Assembly: GCA_034432935.1 (NCBI GenBank)
Contig: DAOUBD010000037.1
Coordinates: 1-29,313, forward strand
Direction: 5' to 3'
Origin: DAOUAG01 sp034432935
GTDB taxonomy: Bacteria; Chloroflexota; Dehalococcoidia; SM23-28-2; RBG-16-64-32
Length of the DNA stretch: 29,313 nt
The translations under genes and the position numbers were made by a program. Below the pieces are notes generated by a model. That model was not told where the DNA came from. It did not search any database and saw only the letters and a list, made by a program, of their open reading frames with translations. Below are positions 1-8,729 of this stretch, one piece after another (positions within the stretch are counted from its first letter, which is position 1; each line of letters begins with the position of its first letter).

Positions 1-1081
1 CGCCGAACCGGCGGCGGAACTCCCCGGCGTCTAGGCCCTCGTTCAACCGCAGCGCTAGGATGGCGGTGTCCGCCATCGCCTGGGCGCGGGTCTGAACCTC
101 GGTCCAACACACCTGTCGCATCGCTCCCAGGAGGCCTGCGGTACTCTGCGCTGGGGCCACGCCGCCACGCACCGTCTCGTCCACCCTGCGCACATAGGCC
201 CTGGGCGAATAGACGTTGGCGAAACGATAGTCCTCGTCCTCCGGGCTAGCGGCCCAGTGGGAGTGGGCGCCCGGGCCGAGCCCCAGCCACCAGCCGTTGC
301 GCCAGTAGGCCAGGTTGTGCCGGCACTCGTGTCCCGGCCTCGCCCAGTTGGAGATCTCGTACTGCTGGTAGCCAGCCGCGGCCAGCCGGTCCAGAGACCA
401 TTCGTACATGGCAGCCTGCACGTCAGGATCTGGAGGGGGAGTATCACCATGGGCCACATCGTAGGCCAATCTCGTGCCATCCTCTACAGTCAGGGCGTAA
501 AGGGAGAGGTGATCCGGGGCCAGGGCAATGGCCTCCTCGAGAGACACCCGCCAGCGCTCGAACGGCTGTTCCGGCAGCCCGTAGATGAGGTCTAGGTTGA
601 CGCTGCGAAAGCCTGCCTCCCGGGCGTCCCTGTAGGCCTGGCGGGCCTCGGCCGCGCTGTGAAGACGATCCAGCGACTCCAGTTCGTCATCGTGGAAGGA
701 CTGCACGCCCAGGGAGAGCCGGTTCACACCGGCCTCCACCAGGCCGCGCAGGTAGCCCCTATCGACCGTCCCCGGATTAGCCTCCAGCGAGACTTCCGCC
801 CCAGGCACAACGCTAAATGAATCCTGGACGGCGCTCATTACCCGTTCCAGCTCCGTTAGGGGAAGGAGGCTGGGGGTGCCGCCGCCAAAGTAGACGGTCT
901 CAACAGTCCAGTCGCGGCCGGCCGCGCCGCCCCACAGGCGCACCTCCGCCAGGAGCGCTTCCACAAAGGGGGCAACCAGCTCCTCCATCCCGGCGTAGGA
1001 GTTGAAGTCGCAGTATCTGCACTTGAGGGCGCAGAAAGGTACGTGGAGGTATAGCGACAGGCGCTTGGCAGGCTCCCTCAC
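1..1081 (-). CDS. hemW: HemW-like radical SAM protein, 3'-truncated by window edge
   Basis: Radical SAM protein of the HemW family (formerly called oxygen-independent coproporphyrinogen III oxidase-like), which binds haem and is thought to act in haem trafficking in the cytoplasm. My translation of the minus strand gives the radical-SAM CxxxCxxC cluster motif (CALKCRYC) about 18 residues in, followed by YFGGGTPSLL, EANPGT, NRLSLGVQSF, DLIYGLP and YEISNWARPG, all typical of HemW. The start is a GTG at 1081; an in-frame TGA lies five codons upstream, so no earlier start is possible. No Shine-Dalgarno is visible. About 360 codons are present and the C-terminus lies beyond base 1. It follows secDF on the same strand after a 59-bp gap. 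The family call is firm; HemW rather than true HemN rests on the short N-terminus before the cysteine motif. Confidence 0.93.
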   Translation of the reverse strand, partial: MREPAKRLSLYLHVPFCALKCRYCDFNSYAGMEELVAPFVEALLAEVRLWGGAAGRDWTVETVYFGGGTPSLLPLTELERVMSAVQDSFSVVPGAEVSLEANPGTVDRGYLRGLVEAGVNRLSLGVQSFHDDELESLDRLHSAAEARQAYRDAREAGFRSVNLDLIYGLPEQPFERWRVSLEEAIALAPDHLSLYALTVEDGTRLAYDVAHGDTPPPDPDVQAAMYEWSLDRLAAAGYQQYEISNWARPGHECRHNLAYWRNGWWLGLGPGAHSHWAASPEDEDYRFANVYSPRAYVRRVDETVRGGVAPAQSTAGLLGAMRQVCWTEVQTRAQAMADTAILALRLNEGLDAGEFRRRFG

Positions 1082-1087
1082 AGGGAG

Positions 1088-1093
1088 ATCGTA
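1088..1093 (-). promoter_or_regulatory. Candidate -10 element for a leaderless hemW transcript
   Basis: On the minus strand the hexamer TACGAT ends 6 nt before the GTG start of hemW. The same hexamer is the -10 proposed for mraZ in this window. A -10 at this distance would place the transcription start at or next to the GTG, giving a leaderless mRNA, which agrees with the absence of a ribosome binding site. The -35 region (TGCGCA at 17-bp spacing) is a poor match. This is inference from spacing only. Confidence 0.3.
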
Positions 1094-1140
1094 TCAGGTT
1101 ATGGGCAGCCTGCGCAGGACCGCAGACGCCCTGTAGGCGT

Positions 1141-3609
1141 TTACTGAGGCGCCTCTAGAGGCACGGGCCGCCTGGGGACGAACCTCCGCCACAGGCGGGC
1201 CAGGTCGCCATCTTCCCATGCCACCAATATCTGGGCAGCTATGAAGATGGAGCTATAGGTGCCTGAAACGATCCCCAGCAGTAGCACCAGGAGCAGCACG
1301 TCGATAGAGCCTGCACCCATGAGGAGCAGGGCGATAACGGTGAGGAGCACGGTGAAGGACGTGTTGATGGAGCGCGCCACCGTCTCCGTCAAGCTGGCGT
1401 TCACCACTTCGTCGAAGGGCACGCCCCGGTAGTGCGATACGTTCTCCCGTATGCGGTCGAACACCACGATGGTGTCGTGCACGCTGAAGCCCACCACCGT
1501 CAGCAGGCCGGTGATGAACATGCTGTTGATCTCGGTGCCGAAGAGCTTCCCGAAGAGGGAGAAAGAGCCCAGGATGAACAGGGCATCATGCAAGGCCGCC
1601 ACTACGGCCGCTATGCCAAAGCGGTAAGACTTGGGCACGTTCCGGAACGACCACGATATGTACAGCAGGATGGCGATGGCGGCCACGCCGACGGCCAATG
1701 TGGCCTGACGCCCGATCTCTTTGGAGACGATCTCTGAAACCTGGTTGAAGTTGGTGACCTTCAGGGCGCCCAGCTTCTCCAGGCCCGCCACCACCTGATC
1801 CCGCTCCGACGGCGGCGGCGGCCCGACCGGAGGACCCGCGGCACCCTGTAGAGCCGCCGTCCGGATGAGGAACTCGCCGTCTCCCGTCTTCTGCACCCGG
1901 GACTCCCCGTGGCCAACGTCCGCTAGCGCCTGCTTCACCTGGCTGGCCGTCACGCTGGTGTCCTCGTACTGGATGGTGAAGGTGGCCCCGCTGCTGAATT
2001 CGATCCCTGCCTTTAGGGAAGGTGAGATGAGGAGCGAGATGATCCCCGGCACCAGCACGGCGCCCGAAAGCAAGAAGTAGAAACCACGGCGCTTCACAAA
2101 GTCGAAGACGATGGCCCCGCCCGTGATCTTCTTGGCCGCCTGGCCGAAACGCAGGTCCGGAGCGAAGACCCAGAGGTTGCGGGCCACCGGCGTCCCCACC
2201 AGCAGCCGCAGGAGCGTTCGCGTCACCACGATGGCCGAGAACATGCTCACCAGGACGCCGATCCCCAGCGTTAGGGCGAAGCCCTTCACCAGCGTGGCGG
2301 CGAACTGGTCCCCAAACCACCAAAGGATGCCGCAGGTGATCAGCGTCGATATATTGCTGTCCCGGATGGAAGACCAGGCCCGGTCAAAGCCGTGTTCGAT
2401 GGCCTGCGCCAAGGCTCGACCCGCCCGCAACTCCTCTTTCATCCGCTCGAAGACCAGGACGTTGGCGTCGACTGCCATGCCGACGGACAGGACGAACCCG
2501 GCGATGCCAGCCAGGGTTATGGTCACGGGAATCGTCTTGAAAAGGAGCATGACGGTGGAGATGTAGGTCACCAGGGCCAGGGAGGCCAGCAGACCCGGCA
2601 GACGGTAGTAGAGGATCATGAAGGCCATCACCGCCAGGATGCCGATCATTCCAGCCTGCACGCTGCGCACCAGGGTTATGTCACCCAGGGTTGCCTCTAC
2701 CTCCTTCTGGGCGATGGGCCGCAGCGGCACCGGCATGGCCCCGGAGTTCAACAGCTTCTCCAGCGTCTTCGCCTCGTCCAGGGTCAGCCCGCGGATGATG
2801 GTATTGCCCCCGGTTATGGCCTGCTGGACAGTGGGGGCTGCGATGAGGTCGCCGTCGAGAAAGATGCCCAAAGGCTTGCCTACCAGCCTGCTGGTGATCT
2901 GCTCGAAGAGGAGAGACCCTTCACTGGTGAAGTCGATGGTGACCACCGGTTGGGGCACCACGTCCGCCTTGGCGCCGTTGGGCTTGATGAAGGCGCCCGT
3001 GAGGCGCCGGGTCTGGCCGCTGCTGTCCTTGCCCAGGGCCGGGGTCCAGACGACCGTCCCCGTCTCGCCAGCGCTGCCCAAGCACTGCGCCTCCTTGGCG
3101 CCCGTATCGGTAGTGCCCTCAGTGACCCCCTGGGCCGACACGAAGAACTCGTTGCCGTCCGGCGTCAAACACTTGATCTGGCCTTGATCGTTGAGCACCG
3201 GCTCCTGGAACTCCAGCCGGGCGGGCTTGATGAGCTGGAGGGCCTTCTCAGGCGAGATGCCTGGAATCTGCACCGCCAGCCGGTTCTGCCCCTCCCTGGT
3301 CACCTCGCTCTCCGAGACGCCGAAGGCGTTCACCCGCCGCTCGATGATGTCCTTTACGCCGTCCAGCGCCTTGTCAGGGCTCACGTCCGAGGGGAGCGAC
3401 GACAGGTCGGCCTCGGTCAAGACGTAGGCGCCGCCCTGAAGGTCGAGCCCCAAGCGCATCGCCTTGTGCTCCCAGAAGAACGTCCGGCGGGGCCAATCGA
3501 CGAAGTCCGGCAGGTACTTCTTGGGCCAGCCGGGCCAGACGGCGACAAAGGCAAACAATGTGAAGATGGTTGTGGCGGCCATGATGGCCAGATTGAACCG
3601 GCTTCGCAT
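1141..3609 (-). CDS. secDF: Protein translocase subunit SecDF (SecD-SecF fusion)
   Basis: Proton-driven accessory subunit of the Sec translocon that pulls exported proteins out on the outer face of the membrane. At 822 residues it is a fusion of SecD (about 1-475) and SecF (about 490-822). Visible SecD features are an N-terminal membrane segment (about 8-25), LGLDLQGG at 53-60, the periplasmic P1 region with DGDLIAAPTV near 252-261, and the transmembrane signature GMAVDANVLVFERMKEE at 377-393. Visible SecF features are GIEFSSGA at 535-542 in place of the usual GxDFxGGT, and HDTIVVFDRIREN at 711-723. A proline-rich stretch (PPVGPPPP) lies near 593-600 in the SecF periplasmic loop. The ATG directly abuts the yajC stop codon (TAG then ATG), so the two are probably translationally coupled. 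Single-chain SecDF is known in several phyla, including Firmicutes. Confidence 0.97.
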   Translation of the reverse strand: MRSRFNLAIMAATTIFTLFAFVAVWPGWPKKYLPDFVDWPRRTFFWEHKAMRLGLDLQGGAYVLTEADLSSLPSDVSPDKALDGVKDIIERRVNAFGVSESEVTREGQNRLAVQIPGISPEKALQLIKPARLEFQEPVLNDQGQIKCLTPDGNEFFVSAQGVTEGTTDTGAKEAQCLGSAGETGTVVWTPALGKDSSGQTRRLTGAFIKPNGAKADVVPQPVVTIDFTSEGSLLFEQITSRLVGKPLGIFLDGDLIAAPTVQQAITGGNTIIRGLTLDEAKTLEKLLNSGAMPVPLRPIAQKEVEATLGDITLVRSVQAGMIGILAVMAFMILYYRLPGLLASLALVTYISTVMLLFKTIPVTITLAGIAGFVLSVGMAVDANVLVFERMKEELRAGRALAQAIEHGFDRAWSSIRDSNISTLITCGILWWFGDQFAATLVKGFALTLGIGVLVSMFSAIVVTRTLLRLLVGTPVARNLWVFAPDLRFGQAAKKITGGAIVFDFVKRRGFYFLLSGAVLVPGIISLLISPSLKAGIEFSSGATFTIQYEDTSVTASQVKQALADVGHGESRVQKTGDGEFLIRTAALQGAAGPPVGPPPPSERDQVVAGLEKLGALKVTNFNQVSEIVSKEIGRQATLAVGVAAIAILLYISWSFRNVPKSYRFGIAAVVAALHDALFILGSFSLFGKLFGTEINSMFITGLLTVVGFSVHDTIVVFDRIRENVSHYRGVPFDEVVNASLTETVARSINTSFTVLLTVIALLLMGAGSIDVLLLVLLLGIVSGTYSSIFIAAQILVAWEDGDLARLWRRFVPRRPVPLEAPQ

Positions 3610-3972
3610 CTAGGCTATCCTCTTGCTTCCTTCAACCACCCCGGTTTCCCGCGCTTCGGTCCCGCGGTCCGCCGTGGTCCTTCCTTCCCGGGCCTCGGCG
3701 AGCCGCTGGGCGATGGCCGATGCCACGGCCAAAACCTCGACGCCGCCCAGGTCCAGCACCAGTTCCGTAGGCCCTCTCTCTTCTGGCACGCGGATCTCTT
3801 TGATGGTGGCGATGAAGCCCGCCTGCGTCAGCACCCGGTCGCCGACCCGCAGGCTAGCCAGCTCCTCGCGTTGCTTCTTCTGGTGCTGTTGCACGGGCCG
3901 CAGGAACGCCAGATAAAAGAGGACCGCGATGGCAGCGGGGTAAGCCAACGCCAGGACCCATATGCCTCCCAT
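3610..3972 (-). CDS. yajC: Preprotein translocase subunit YajC
   Basis: Small single-pass membrane protein of the SecDF-YajC accessory complex. The 120-residue product has one N-terminal membrane helix (about 4-24), then the family motif FLRPVQQHQKKQREELASL and a soluble domain with VGDRVLTQAGFIATI, the usual YajC pattern. The C-terminal 25 residues (TTADRGTEARETGVVEGSKR) are polar and probably disordered. The stop codon touches the secDF start, the classical yajC-secD order. The ATG at 3972 is preceded by GGAAAG, a modest ribosome binding site, and is the first start before the membrane helix. A 92-bp gap separates it from cca upstream; it contains a perfect palindrome CCTGCCGGCAGG (4017-4028) but no convincing promoter. 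Confidence 0.93.
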   Translation of the reverse strand: MGGIWVLALAYPAAIAVLFYLAFLRPVQQHQKKQREELASLRVGDRVLTQAGFIATIKEIRVPEERGPTELVLDLGGVEVLAVASAIAQRLAEAREGRTTADRGTEARETGVVEGSKRIA

Positions 3973-4064
3973 GGTCTTTCCAGGTTACCGGATTCTCTCC
4001 TTAAGCGCACCGCCCACCTGCCGGCAGGGGTTCAACCATAGCAAACAAGCCGGGCTACGGTTCG

Positions 4065-5585
4065 TTACGGCTCGCCTCCGGCATCCTCGCTGGCTGGCGC
4101 CCTCGCAGCGAGCCGCCTTGCAAGAGCCAAGGCCTCCTCCCGGGTGCTGATCTCGCCGGCAGCCTGCGCTTCACGCACGGCCTCCAAGAGCTGCCCCACC
4201 AGCGGGCCTGGTGGGACCCCAAGGGCGGCCATTACCTCATCGCCCCTCAAGAGTTTGGGCGGCGATACCACATCTGCATCCCGGAACCTCTTCTCAAGGA
4301 TGTAGCTGGTGAGGGCCACGTGACGGCGCCATCCGGCCTCGTTGAGCCTCGGCCCAACCGTGGCCAGGTGGTCTGCCAGGGAGAGGAACAGCGTCTCGAT
4401 GCCAGCCTCACCGGTATCCCTGAAAAACCGGTAGATCGCCCTGCGAGTCGGCGGCCCTTGCTGCGCCATCTGCACGGGCCTGAGGTGGGCCGCCACCATG
4501 GCCCGCACCATCGCCACCTCACGGGCGGAGAAGCGCAGCCTGCGCAGAGCACCCGCCGCCACATCCGCCCCCACGTGCTGGTGTCCAAAAAAGCGCATCC
4601 TTCCGGTCTCATCGATGCTACGCGTGGCCGGCTTTCCGATGTCGTGCAGAAGCCCGCCGAGCTTGAGGAGAGCCGCCCGAGAGGTCCCGGGCACGACCTC
4701 TTCCCGGAAGTAGGCGCCCCCTTGATTCCACCAGGCCAACTCTGACCAAAGCCCACGCCACAATCTCTTGCCGGCTTTATCCTCCGGCTCTGCCTCTGAA
4801 AGCAAGACGTCGAGGAACTCCACAGTGGCCAGGCTATGGCCCAGCACATCCCAATAGTGCTCCTTCGGCTGCTCCGCGCCCCTCGCCGGCTCCAGCTCCG
4901 GCAGCAGACGGCCCAGGAGGCCTAGCCGGTCCAGCAGCCGCAGCCCCTGGCCCGATTGCGGCGCGGCCAGGACGTGTCTCAGCTCATCGCGCTGCCGCTC
5001 AGCCGCCGCCAGGGTCAGGAGCGGGGCGAGGCGGCGAACCATCTCTTCCGTCTGCGCCTCTATCCGGAAGCCCAACTGGGCCGCTATGCGCGGCCCCCGC
5101 AGGAGCCGCAGCGGGTCCTCTCGCATGGCCTCCTCGCTCACCGCCCGGACTACCCCTGCCTCCAGGTCGGCCAAGCCGCGGGCGGGATCGATGATCTGCG
5201 GCCGGCCCGAGGCCACCGCCTCTATGGGCGAGGCCATGGCATCGATGGTGTAGTCCCGGCCGCGTAGGTCCGCCTCGATATCACCGCGCAAGGGCTGGAG
5301 GTCGATGTACAGCCGTGTCTCGGCTAGTTGGACCCGCGCCAGGCGCCGCTCCTCATCGAGGGGAAACCAGTGGCCGCCAACCTGAGCCGCCAGCTCCTCC
5401 GCCAGGGCTAGAGGATCGCCTTGCACTGAGACGTCGATGTCCCGTACAGGGCGGCCCGTCAGGGCATCACGCATGAACCCTCCGGTGGCGTAGGCTTCGA
5501 TCCCGCGAGACGCGAAGAAGGATGCCAGATCCACGACGACGGAGCGCACGTGTGGTTCCAGGTGGAGAGAACGAGACCCGGCCAC
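4065..5585 (-). CDS. cca: CCA tRNA nucleotidyltransferase / poly(A) polymerase family protein with HD domain
   Basis: Class II nucleotidyltransferase that adds or repairs the CCA end of tRNAs in the cytoplasm; a poly(A) polymerase or A-adding-only role cannot be excluded from sequence. The 506-residue protein has the catalytic head at 35-51: GG followed by FMRDAL, then RDIDVSV with the paired aspartates D49 and D51. Further family motifs are RDYTIDAMA (about 110-118) and REDPLRLLRGPRIAAQLGF (about 155-173). An HD phosphohydrolase-type domain follows, with LLHDIGKPATRS placing the His-Asp pair at about 314-315 and GHQHVGA downstream. The ATG at 5585 is the first in-frame start. It lies 25 bp downstream of def on the same strand and probably shares its transcript. 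Confidence 0.93.
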   Translation of the reverse strand: MAGSRSLHLEPHVRSVVVDLASFFASRGIEAYATGGFMRDALTGRPVRDIDVSVQGDPLALAEELAAQVGGHWFPLDEERRLARVQLAETRLYIDLQPLRGDIEADLRGRDYTIDAMASPIEAVASGRPQIIDPARGLADLEAGVVRAVSEEAMREDPLRLLRGPRIAAQLGFRIEAQTEEMVRRLAPLLTLAAAERQRDELRHVLAAPQSGQGLRLLDRLGLLGRLLPELEPARGAEQPKEHYWDVLGHSLATVEFLDVLLSEAEPEDKAGKRLWRGLWSELAWWNQGGAYFREEVVPGTSRAALLKLGGLLHDIGKPATRSIDETGRMRFFGHQHVGADVAAGALRRLRFSAREVAMVRAMVAAHLRPVQMAQQGPPTRRAIYRFFRDTGEAGIETLFLSLADHLATVGPRLNEAGWRRHVALTSYILEKRFRDADVVSPPKLLRGDEVMAALGVPPGPLVGQLLEAVREAQAAGEISTREEALALARRLAARAPASEDAGGEP

Positions 5586-5610
5586 TGGGCTCCCCCAGCA
5601 GGCAGCCGCG

Positions 5611-6099
5611 CTAGGAGCGGGCTTCCTCTGGTTCGATCTTGATCAGGGCATCCAGGCTGGGCAGGTGGTCGATGTACAGGATGCCGTTGATATGGTCGAT
5701 CTCGTGCTCCAGGGCCTGGGCGAGAAGGTTGTCGCGGGCCTTGATGCGGACGGGTTTTCCTGAGGCGTCGAGCCCCTTGGCCACCACCACCTTGGAGCGG
5801 GTGAGCTCCGCCCTGTACCCCGGAACAGAGAGGCAGCCCTCCTCGACGCGCCGCTGGCCGGTGGCTTTGACGATCTCCGGGTTGATCAGAGCGAAGGGCT
5901 CCTCGTCCGGGAGGCCGATAACGATAACTCTGAGGGAGACGCCGATCTGCGGGGCTGCCAGACCCACGCCGTGGGCGGCGTACATGCTCTCGATCATATC
6001 CTGGATGAGGGCGCGGATGGAGGCGTCGATCTTGGGAACCCGCTTCGCCTTCTGGCGAAGCACCGGGTCTGGCAGGGTCACGATAGGTCTAACAGCCAA
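5611..6099 (-). CDS. def: Peptide deformylase
   Basis: Metalloenzyme that removes the formyl group from the N-terminal methionine of new proteins. All three family motifs are present in the 162-residue product: GVGLAAPQIG (44-53), EGCLS (87-91, metal ligand Cys89) and HEIDH (132-136, two His ligands and the catalytic Glu). Length is normal. Translation starts at a TTG codon at 6099, with a purine-rich AAGGGGG six bases upstream as the ribosome binding site; no ATG or GTG gives a full N-terminus. A candidate promoter lies just upstream (6132-6160), so def-cca could be transcribed separately from priA. Confidence 0.97.
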   Translation of the reverse strand: MAVRPIVTLPDPVLRQKAKRVPKIDASIRALIQDMIESMYAAHGVGLAAPQIGVSLRVIVIGLPDEEPFALINPEIVKATGQRRVEEGCLSVPGYRAELTRSKVVVAKGLDASGKPVRIKARDNLLAQALEHEIDHINGILYIDHLPSLDALIKIEPEEARS

Positions 6100-6131
6100 A
6101 GATAACCCCCTTCTAGGGCCACGTCGTAACT

Positions 6132-6160
6132 ATTCTAGCGCATTGGACCTGCCCTGTCCC
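6132..6160 (-). promoter_or_regulatory. Candidate sigma-70-type promoter for def-cca
   Basis: Reading the minus strand, GGGACA (6160-6155) and TAGAAT (6137-6132) are separated by 17 bp in the 61-bp gap between priA and def. The -10 matches the consensus at 5 of 6 positions and the -35 at 4 of 6. Transcription would start near 6125, giving a leader of about 25 nt that includes the AAGGGGG ribosome binding site. Confidence 0.42.
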
Positions 6161-8617
6161 CTAGAGCATCGTCACCGGGTCCACGTCCACGGTCCATCCC
6201 CGGGGCAACGGCAGATCGCGCACCAGCCCCGCCGGATCTTCTCCCCTCAGCACGATGTTCCAGCGCCATCGGCCGCGCAGCCGCGATACGAAGGCGGGGG
6301 CCGGGCCCAGGATGTCGACGTTGGGCACGCCTCGCTCCTCCCGCAACCTGCGCAGCCGCTTGGCCATAGCCGCCGCCTGCCCTTGGGAGTAGGCGGCGCC
6401 GGTGTGGGCGTAGGTCAGGCGGACCAGGCGGCCAAAGGGCGGATAGCCCAACCTCTGACGGAAATCGGCTTCCGCCTCGTAGAGAGCGTTATAGTCGTGG
6501 GCTGCCGCCGCCCGGATAGCGAAGTGTTGGGGCGTATAGGTCTGAATGATGACCCGGCCGCCGCGCTCACCGCGCCCGGCCCGCCCAGCCACCTGCTCCA
6601 GGAGCTGGAAGGTGCGTTCGCCGGACCGCCAGTCCGGCAGGTGCAAGGCGATATCCGCCGAAATGACGCCGACGAGGGTCACCAGCGGTATGTCCAGGCC
6701 CTTGGCGATCATCTGCGTGCCGATGAGGATGTCCGCCTCGTGAGCCAGGAAACGGGCAAGGATGCCCTCGTGGGAGTAACGCCCCTTGGTCACGTCCCGG
6801 TCCCAGCGCAGGGTACGGGCCTCGGGGAAGGTGAGCTTCACCTCTTCCTCCACCCGTTCGGTCCCCAGGCCGACCATCCGTATCCTCTCTCCCCCGCACT
6901 CGGGGCAGCGCCGGGGCAGGGCCAACTGGCGCCGGCAGTAGTGACACACCAGGGCGGACTGCGGCTCGTGGTAGGTCAGGGATACGGCGCAAGAGCGGCA
7001 ACGAGGCACATACCCGCAGTCCCGGCACTGCACGAAGGAGGCGGTGCCCCGGCGGTTCAAGAACAGGATCACCTGCTCCCCGGCCAAGAGGGCCTGCCGG
7101 ATGCCCCTGGCCAGGGCCCGGCTGAAGATGCTGCGGTTGCCGGCCTTCAGCTCCTCTCGCAGGTCTACGACCTCCACCGCTGGCAGCGGCCCGGGCATGG
7201 CGGCGCCATCGCTCTTCAGCAAGCGCTGGGGCAGTTCCAGCAGGCGGTACTGGCCGGTCTGAGCCCGGAAATAGCTCTCGACATCAGGCGTGGCCGATCC
7301 CAGGACGAGGACTGCGCCGGTCAAACGGCAGAGCTCCTCAGCCGCCCGCCGCGCATGGTATCTGGGCGAAGTTTCCTGTTGCTTGTAGGTCCACTCGTGC
7401 TCCTCATCGATGATCACCAGCCCCAATTCGGGCTGCGGAGCGAAAAGCGCCCCCCGGGGGCCGATGACAACCCGGTAACGTCCAGCCCGGACTTCGTGCC
7501 ACATATCGAAAAGCTCCCCGGGCGACAGTCCACTGTGCATGACGGCCACCTGGCCGGGGAACCGCTCAGCAAAGCGGCGGACGGTCTGGGGCGTCAGCGA
7601 TATCTCCGGCACCAAGACGATGGCCCGCTTGCCCAGAGTGGCCGCCTTGTCCAAGGCCGCCAGATATACCTCCGTCTTCCCGCTGCCAGTGACCCCGTGC
7701 AGGAGAAAAACGGGTGGCGGCACTGCGTCGCCGGCGCACTCCAGCGCCCGGGCGATGGCCTCGCAAGCGGCGCTCTGATCGGGCGTCAGCTCCGGCGCCT
7801 GGCGCGACGGGTACACGCGGCCCGCCAACGGGTCCCGCACGACGGTGACCTGACGCACCTCGGCCAGGCCCTGCTGCTCCAGGTCCCGGAGCAAAGATGG
7901 GGTGAGACCCATCGCCCGGGCGCGAGAGAGGGGCAGGCCGCCCTCCGCCGCCAAGCCCTCCAGCAATACCGCCCGCCGCAAGGCCCGAGCCGTCCCTTCT
8001 CCCCTGAGCCGCGCCGCCCAGTCCTTGACCGTGTCCTCGGCGGCCAGCAGCCGAAGATACGGCACAACCTTGCGGGCAACCTGCGGGCGGGCCAGGCGGT
8101 ATGTCCGCTGAAGGAACCCCCTCCGTAAGAGCGCCGTGACTGCGTTGGCCAGTCCGGGAAGCTTGAGGCTCCGCCGCAGCTCCTCCGCTTCTACCTCCCC
8201 GTGCTCCATGACATGGGTCAGCACCTCACGTTGGCGCTCGGTGAGGCCCATGGCCGGCAGCTCCTCACGGGAGGCCAACGGCCGGTAGACGACTAGGGGA
8301 CGCTGTTTGAACCCGGCGGGGAGCATGAGCGAGACGCAATCGAAGAGGGGCGCCAGGTAGTGCTCACTGAGCCAGCGGGCCAGGGCTGCCCTCTCCGGGG
8401 TCAGCACCGGCTCCGGGTCGATCACCGCCTCGATCTCGCGCGCCCCCGGGAAGGCGGTGTCCTCCTTCACTTCCATCACTATGCCCTGAAGGGTGCGGGG
8501 GCCGAAAGGCACGTAGACGGCGTGGCCCGGCCGCACATCGAGCCCCTCGGGTATACGGTAGGTGAAGGTCTGGCGCAGCGGGGCAGCGGCGTTGACAGCC
8601 ACCTCAGCGAAGGACAT
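6161..8617 (-). CDS. priA: Primosomal protein N' (replication restart helicase PriA)
   Basis: ATP-dependent 3'-5' DNA helicase that recognises stalled forks and reloads the replisome. The 818-residue protein shows the N-terminal DNA-binding region, Walker A GVTGSGKT (308-315), a DEEH Walker B box (404-407), GSATPD (440-445), and eight zinc-binding cysteines in four pairs (531/534, 540/543, 558/561, 571/574). After these come GLGTERVEEE and the helicase C motif IGTQMIAKGLDIPLVTLVGV, then QVAGRAGRG. All hallmark PriA elements are intact. The ATG at 8617 gives the standard N-terminus (FAEVAVNAA) but has no Shine-Dalgarno; TATACT 11 nt upstream could be a -10. An 829-codon frame runs open on the opposite strand here, a coding shadow of high GC. 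Confidence 0.97.
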   Translation of the reverse strand: MSFAEVAVNAAAPLRQTFTYRIPEGLDVRPGHAVYVPFGPRTLQGIVMEVKEDTAFPGAREIEAVIDPEPVLTPERAALARWLSEHYLAPLFDCVSLMLPAGFKQRPLVVYRPLASREELPAMGLTERQREVLTHVMEHGEVEAEELRRSLKLPGLANAVTALLRRGFLQRTYRLARPQVARKVVPYLRLLAAEDTVKDWAARLRGEGTARALRRAVLLEGLAAEGGLPLSRARAMGLTPSLLRDLEQQGLAEVRQVTVVRDPLAGRVYPSRQAPELTPDQSAACEAIARALECAGDAVPPPVFLLHGVTGSGKTEVYLAALDKAATLGKRAIVLVPEISLTPQTVRRFAERFPGQVAVMHSGLSPGELFDMWHEVRAGRYRVVIGPRGALFAPQPELGLVIIDEEHEWTYKQQETSPRYHARRAAEELCRLTGAVLVLGSATPDVESYFRAQTGQYRLLELPQRLLKSDGAAMPGPLPAVEVVDLREELKAGNRSIFSRALARGIRQALLAGEQVILFLNRRGTASFVQCRDCGYVPRCRSCAVSLTYHEPQSALVCHYCRRQLALPRRCPECGGERIRMVGLGTERVEEEVKLTFPEARTLRWDRDVTKGRYSHEGILARFLAHEADILIGTQMIAKGLDIPLVTLVGVISADIALHLPDWRSGERTFQLLEQVAGRAGRGERGGRVIIQTYTPQHFAIRAAAAHDYNALYEAEADFRQRLGYPPFGRLVRLTYAHTGAAYSQGQAAAMAKRLRRLREERGVPNVDILGPAPAFVSRLRGRWRWNIVLRGEDPAGLVRDLPLPRGWTVDVDPVTML

Positions 8618-8628
8618 CGCAAGGGTAG

Positions 8629-8634
8629 AGTATA
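8629..8634 (-). promoter_or_regulatory. Candidate -10 element for priA (near-leaderless)
   Basis: TATACT on the minus strand, a 5 of 6 match to TATAAT, ends 11 nt before the priA ATG. It lies downstream of the rplS terminator, where priA would need its own promoter. With a usual start 6-8 nt after the hexamer, the leader would be only about 3-5 nt. No good -35 is visible at 17 bp. Confidence 0.33.
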
Positions 8635-8677
8635 GGCGAACGGGTTGCGAGGCCGGCCGGGCTTCTGTCGCGCCCGG

Positions 8678-8707
8678 AAATGAGAAGGCCCCACGCTGGG
8701 TGGGGCC
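8678..8707 (-). terminator. Rho-independent terminator after rplS
   Basis: On the minus strand, 22 bp after the rplS stop, an 8-bp perfect stem (GGCCCCAC / GTGGGGCC, 8687-8694 with 8700-8707) with a 5-nt loop is followed by TTCTCATTT. A strong GC stem with a T-rich tail in the right orientation and place supports termination of the mog-trmD-rplS transcripts. Confidence 0.75.
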
Positions 8708-8729
8708 CGGTGCGTCTGTCCGCTATCGG

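Noticed and set aside
2392..4041. A 549-codon open frame on the plus strand opposite secDF and yajC
   Set aside because: Antisense to clearly conserved genes; rich in Gln, His and Gly in the way of frame shadows.
3973..4064. A possible tRNA or small RNA in the cca-yajC gap, suggested by GGTTCAA and a CCTGCCGGCAGG palindrome
   Set aside because: No cloverleaf can be drawn and no promoter or terminator frames it.
5639..8128. An 829-codon open frame on the plus strand opposite def and priA
   Set aside because: It is antisense to two genes with all catalytic motifs, has no recognisable domain, and such long shadows are normal in GC-rich DNA.
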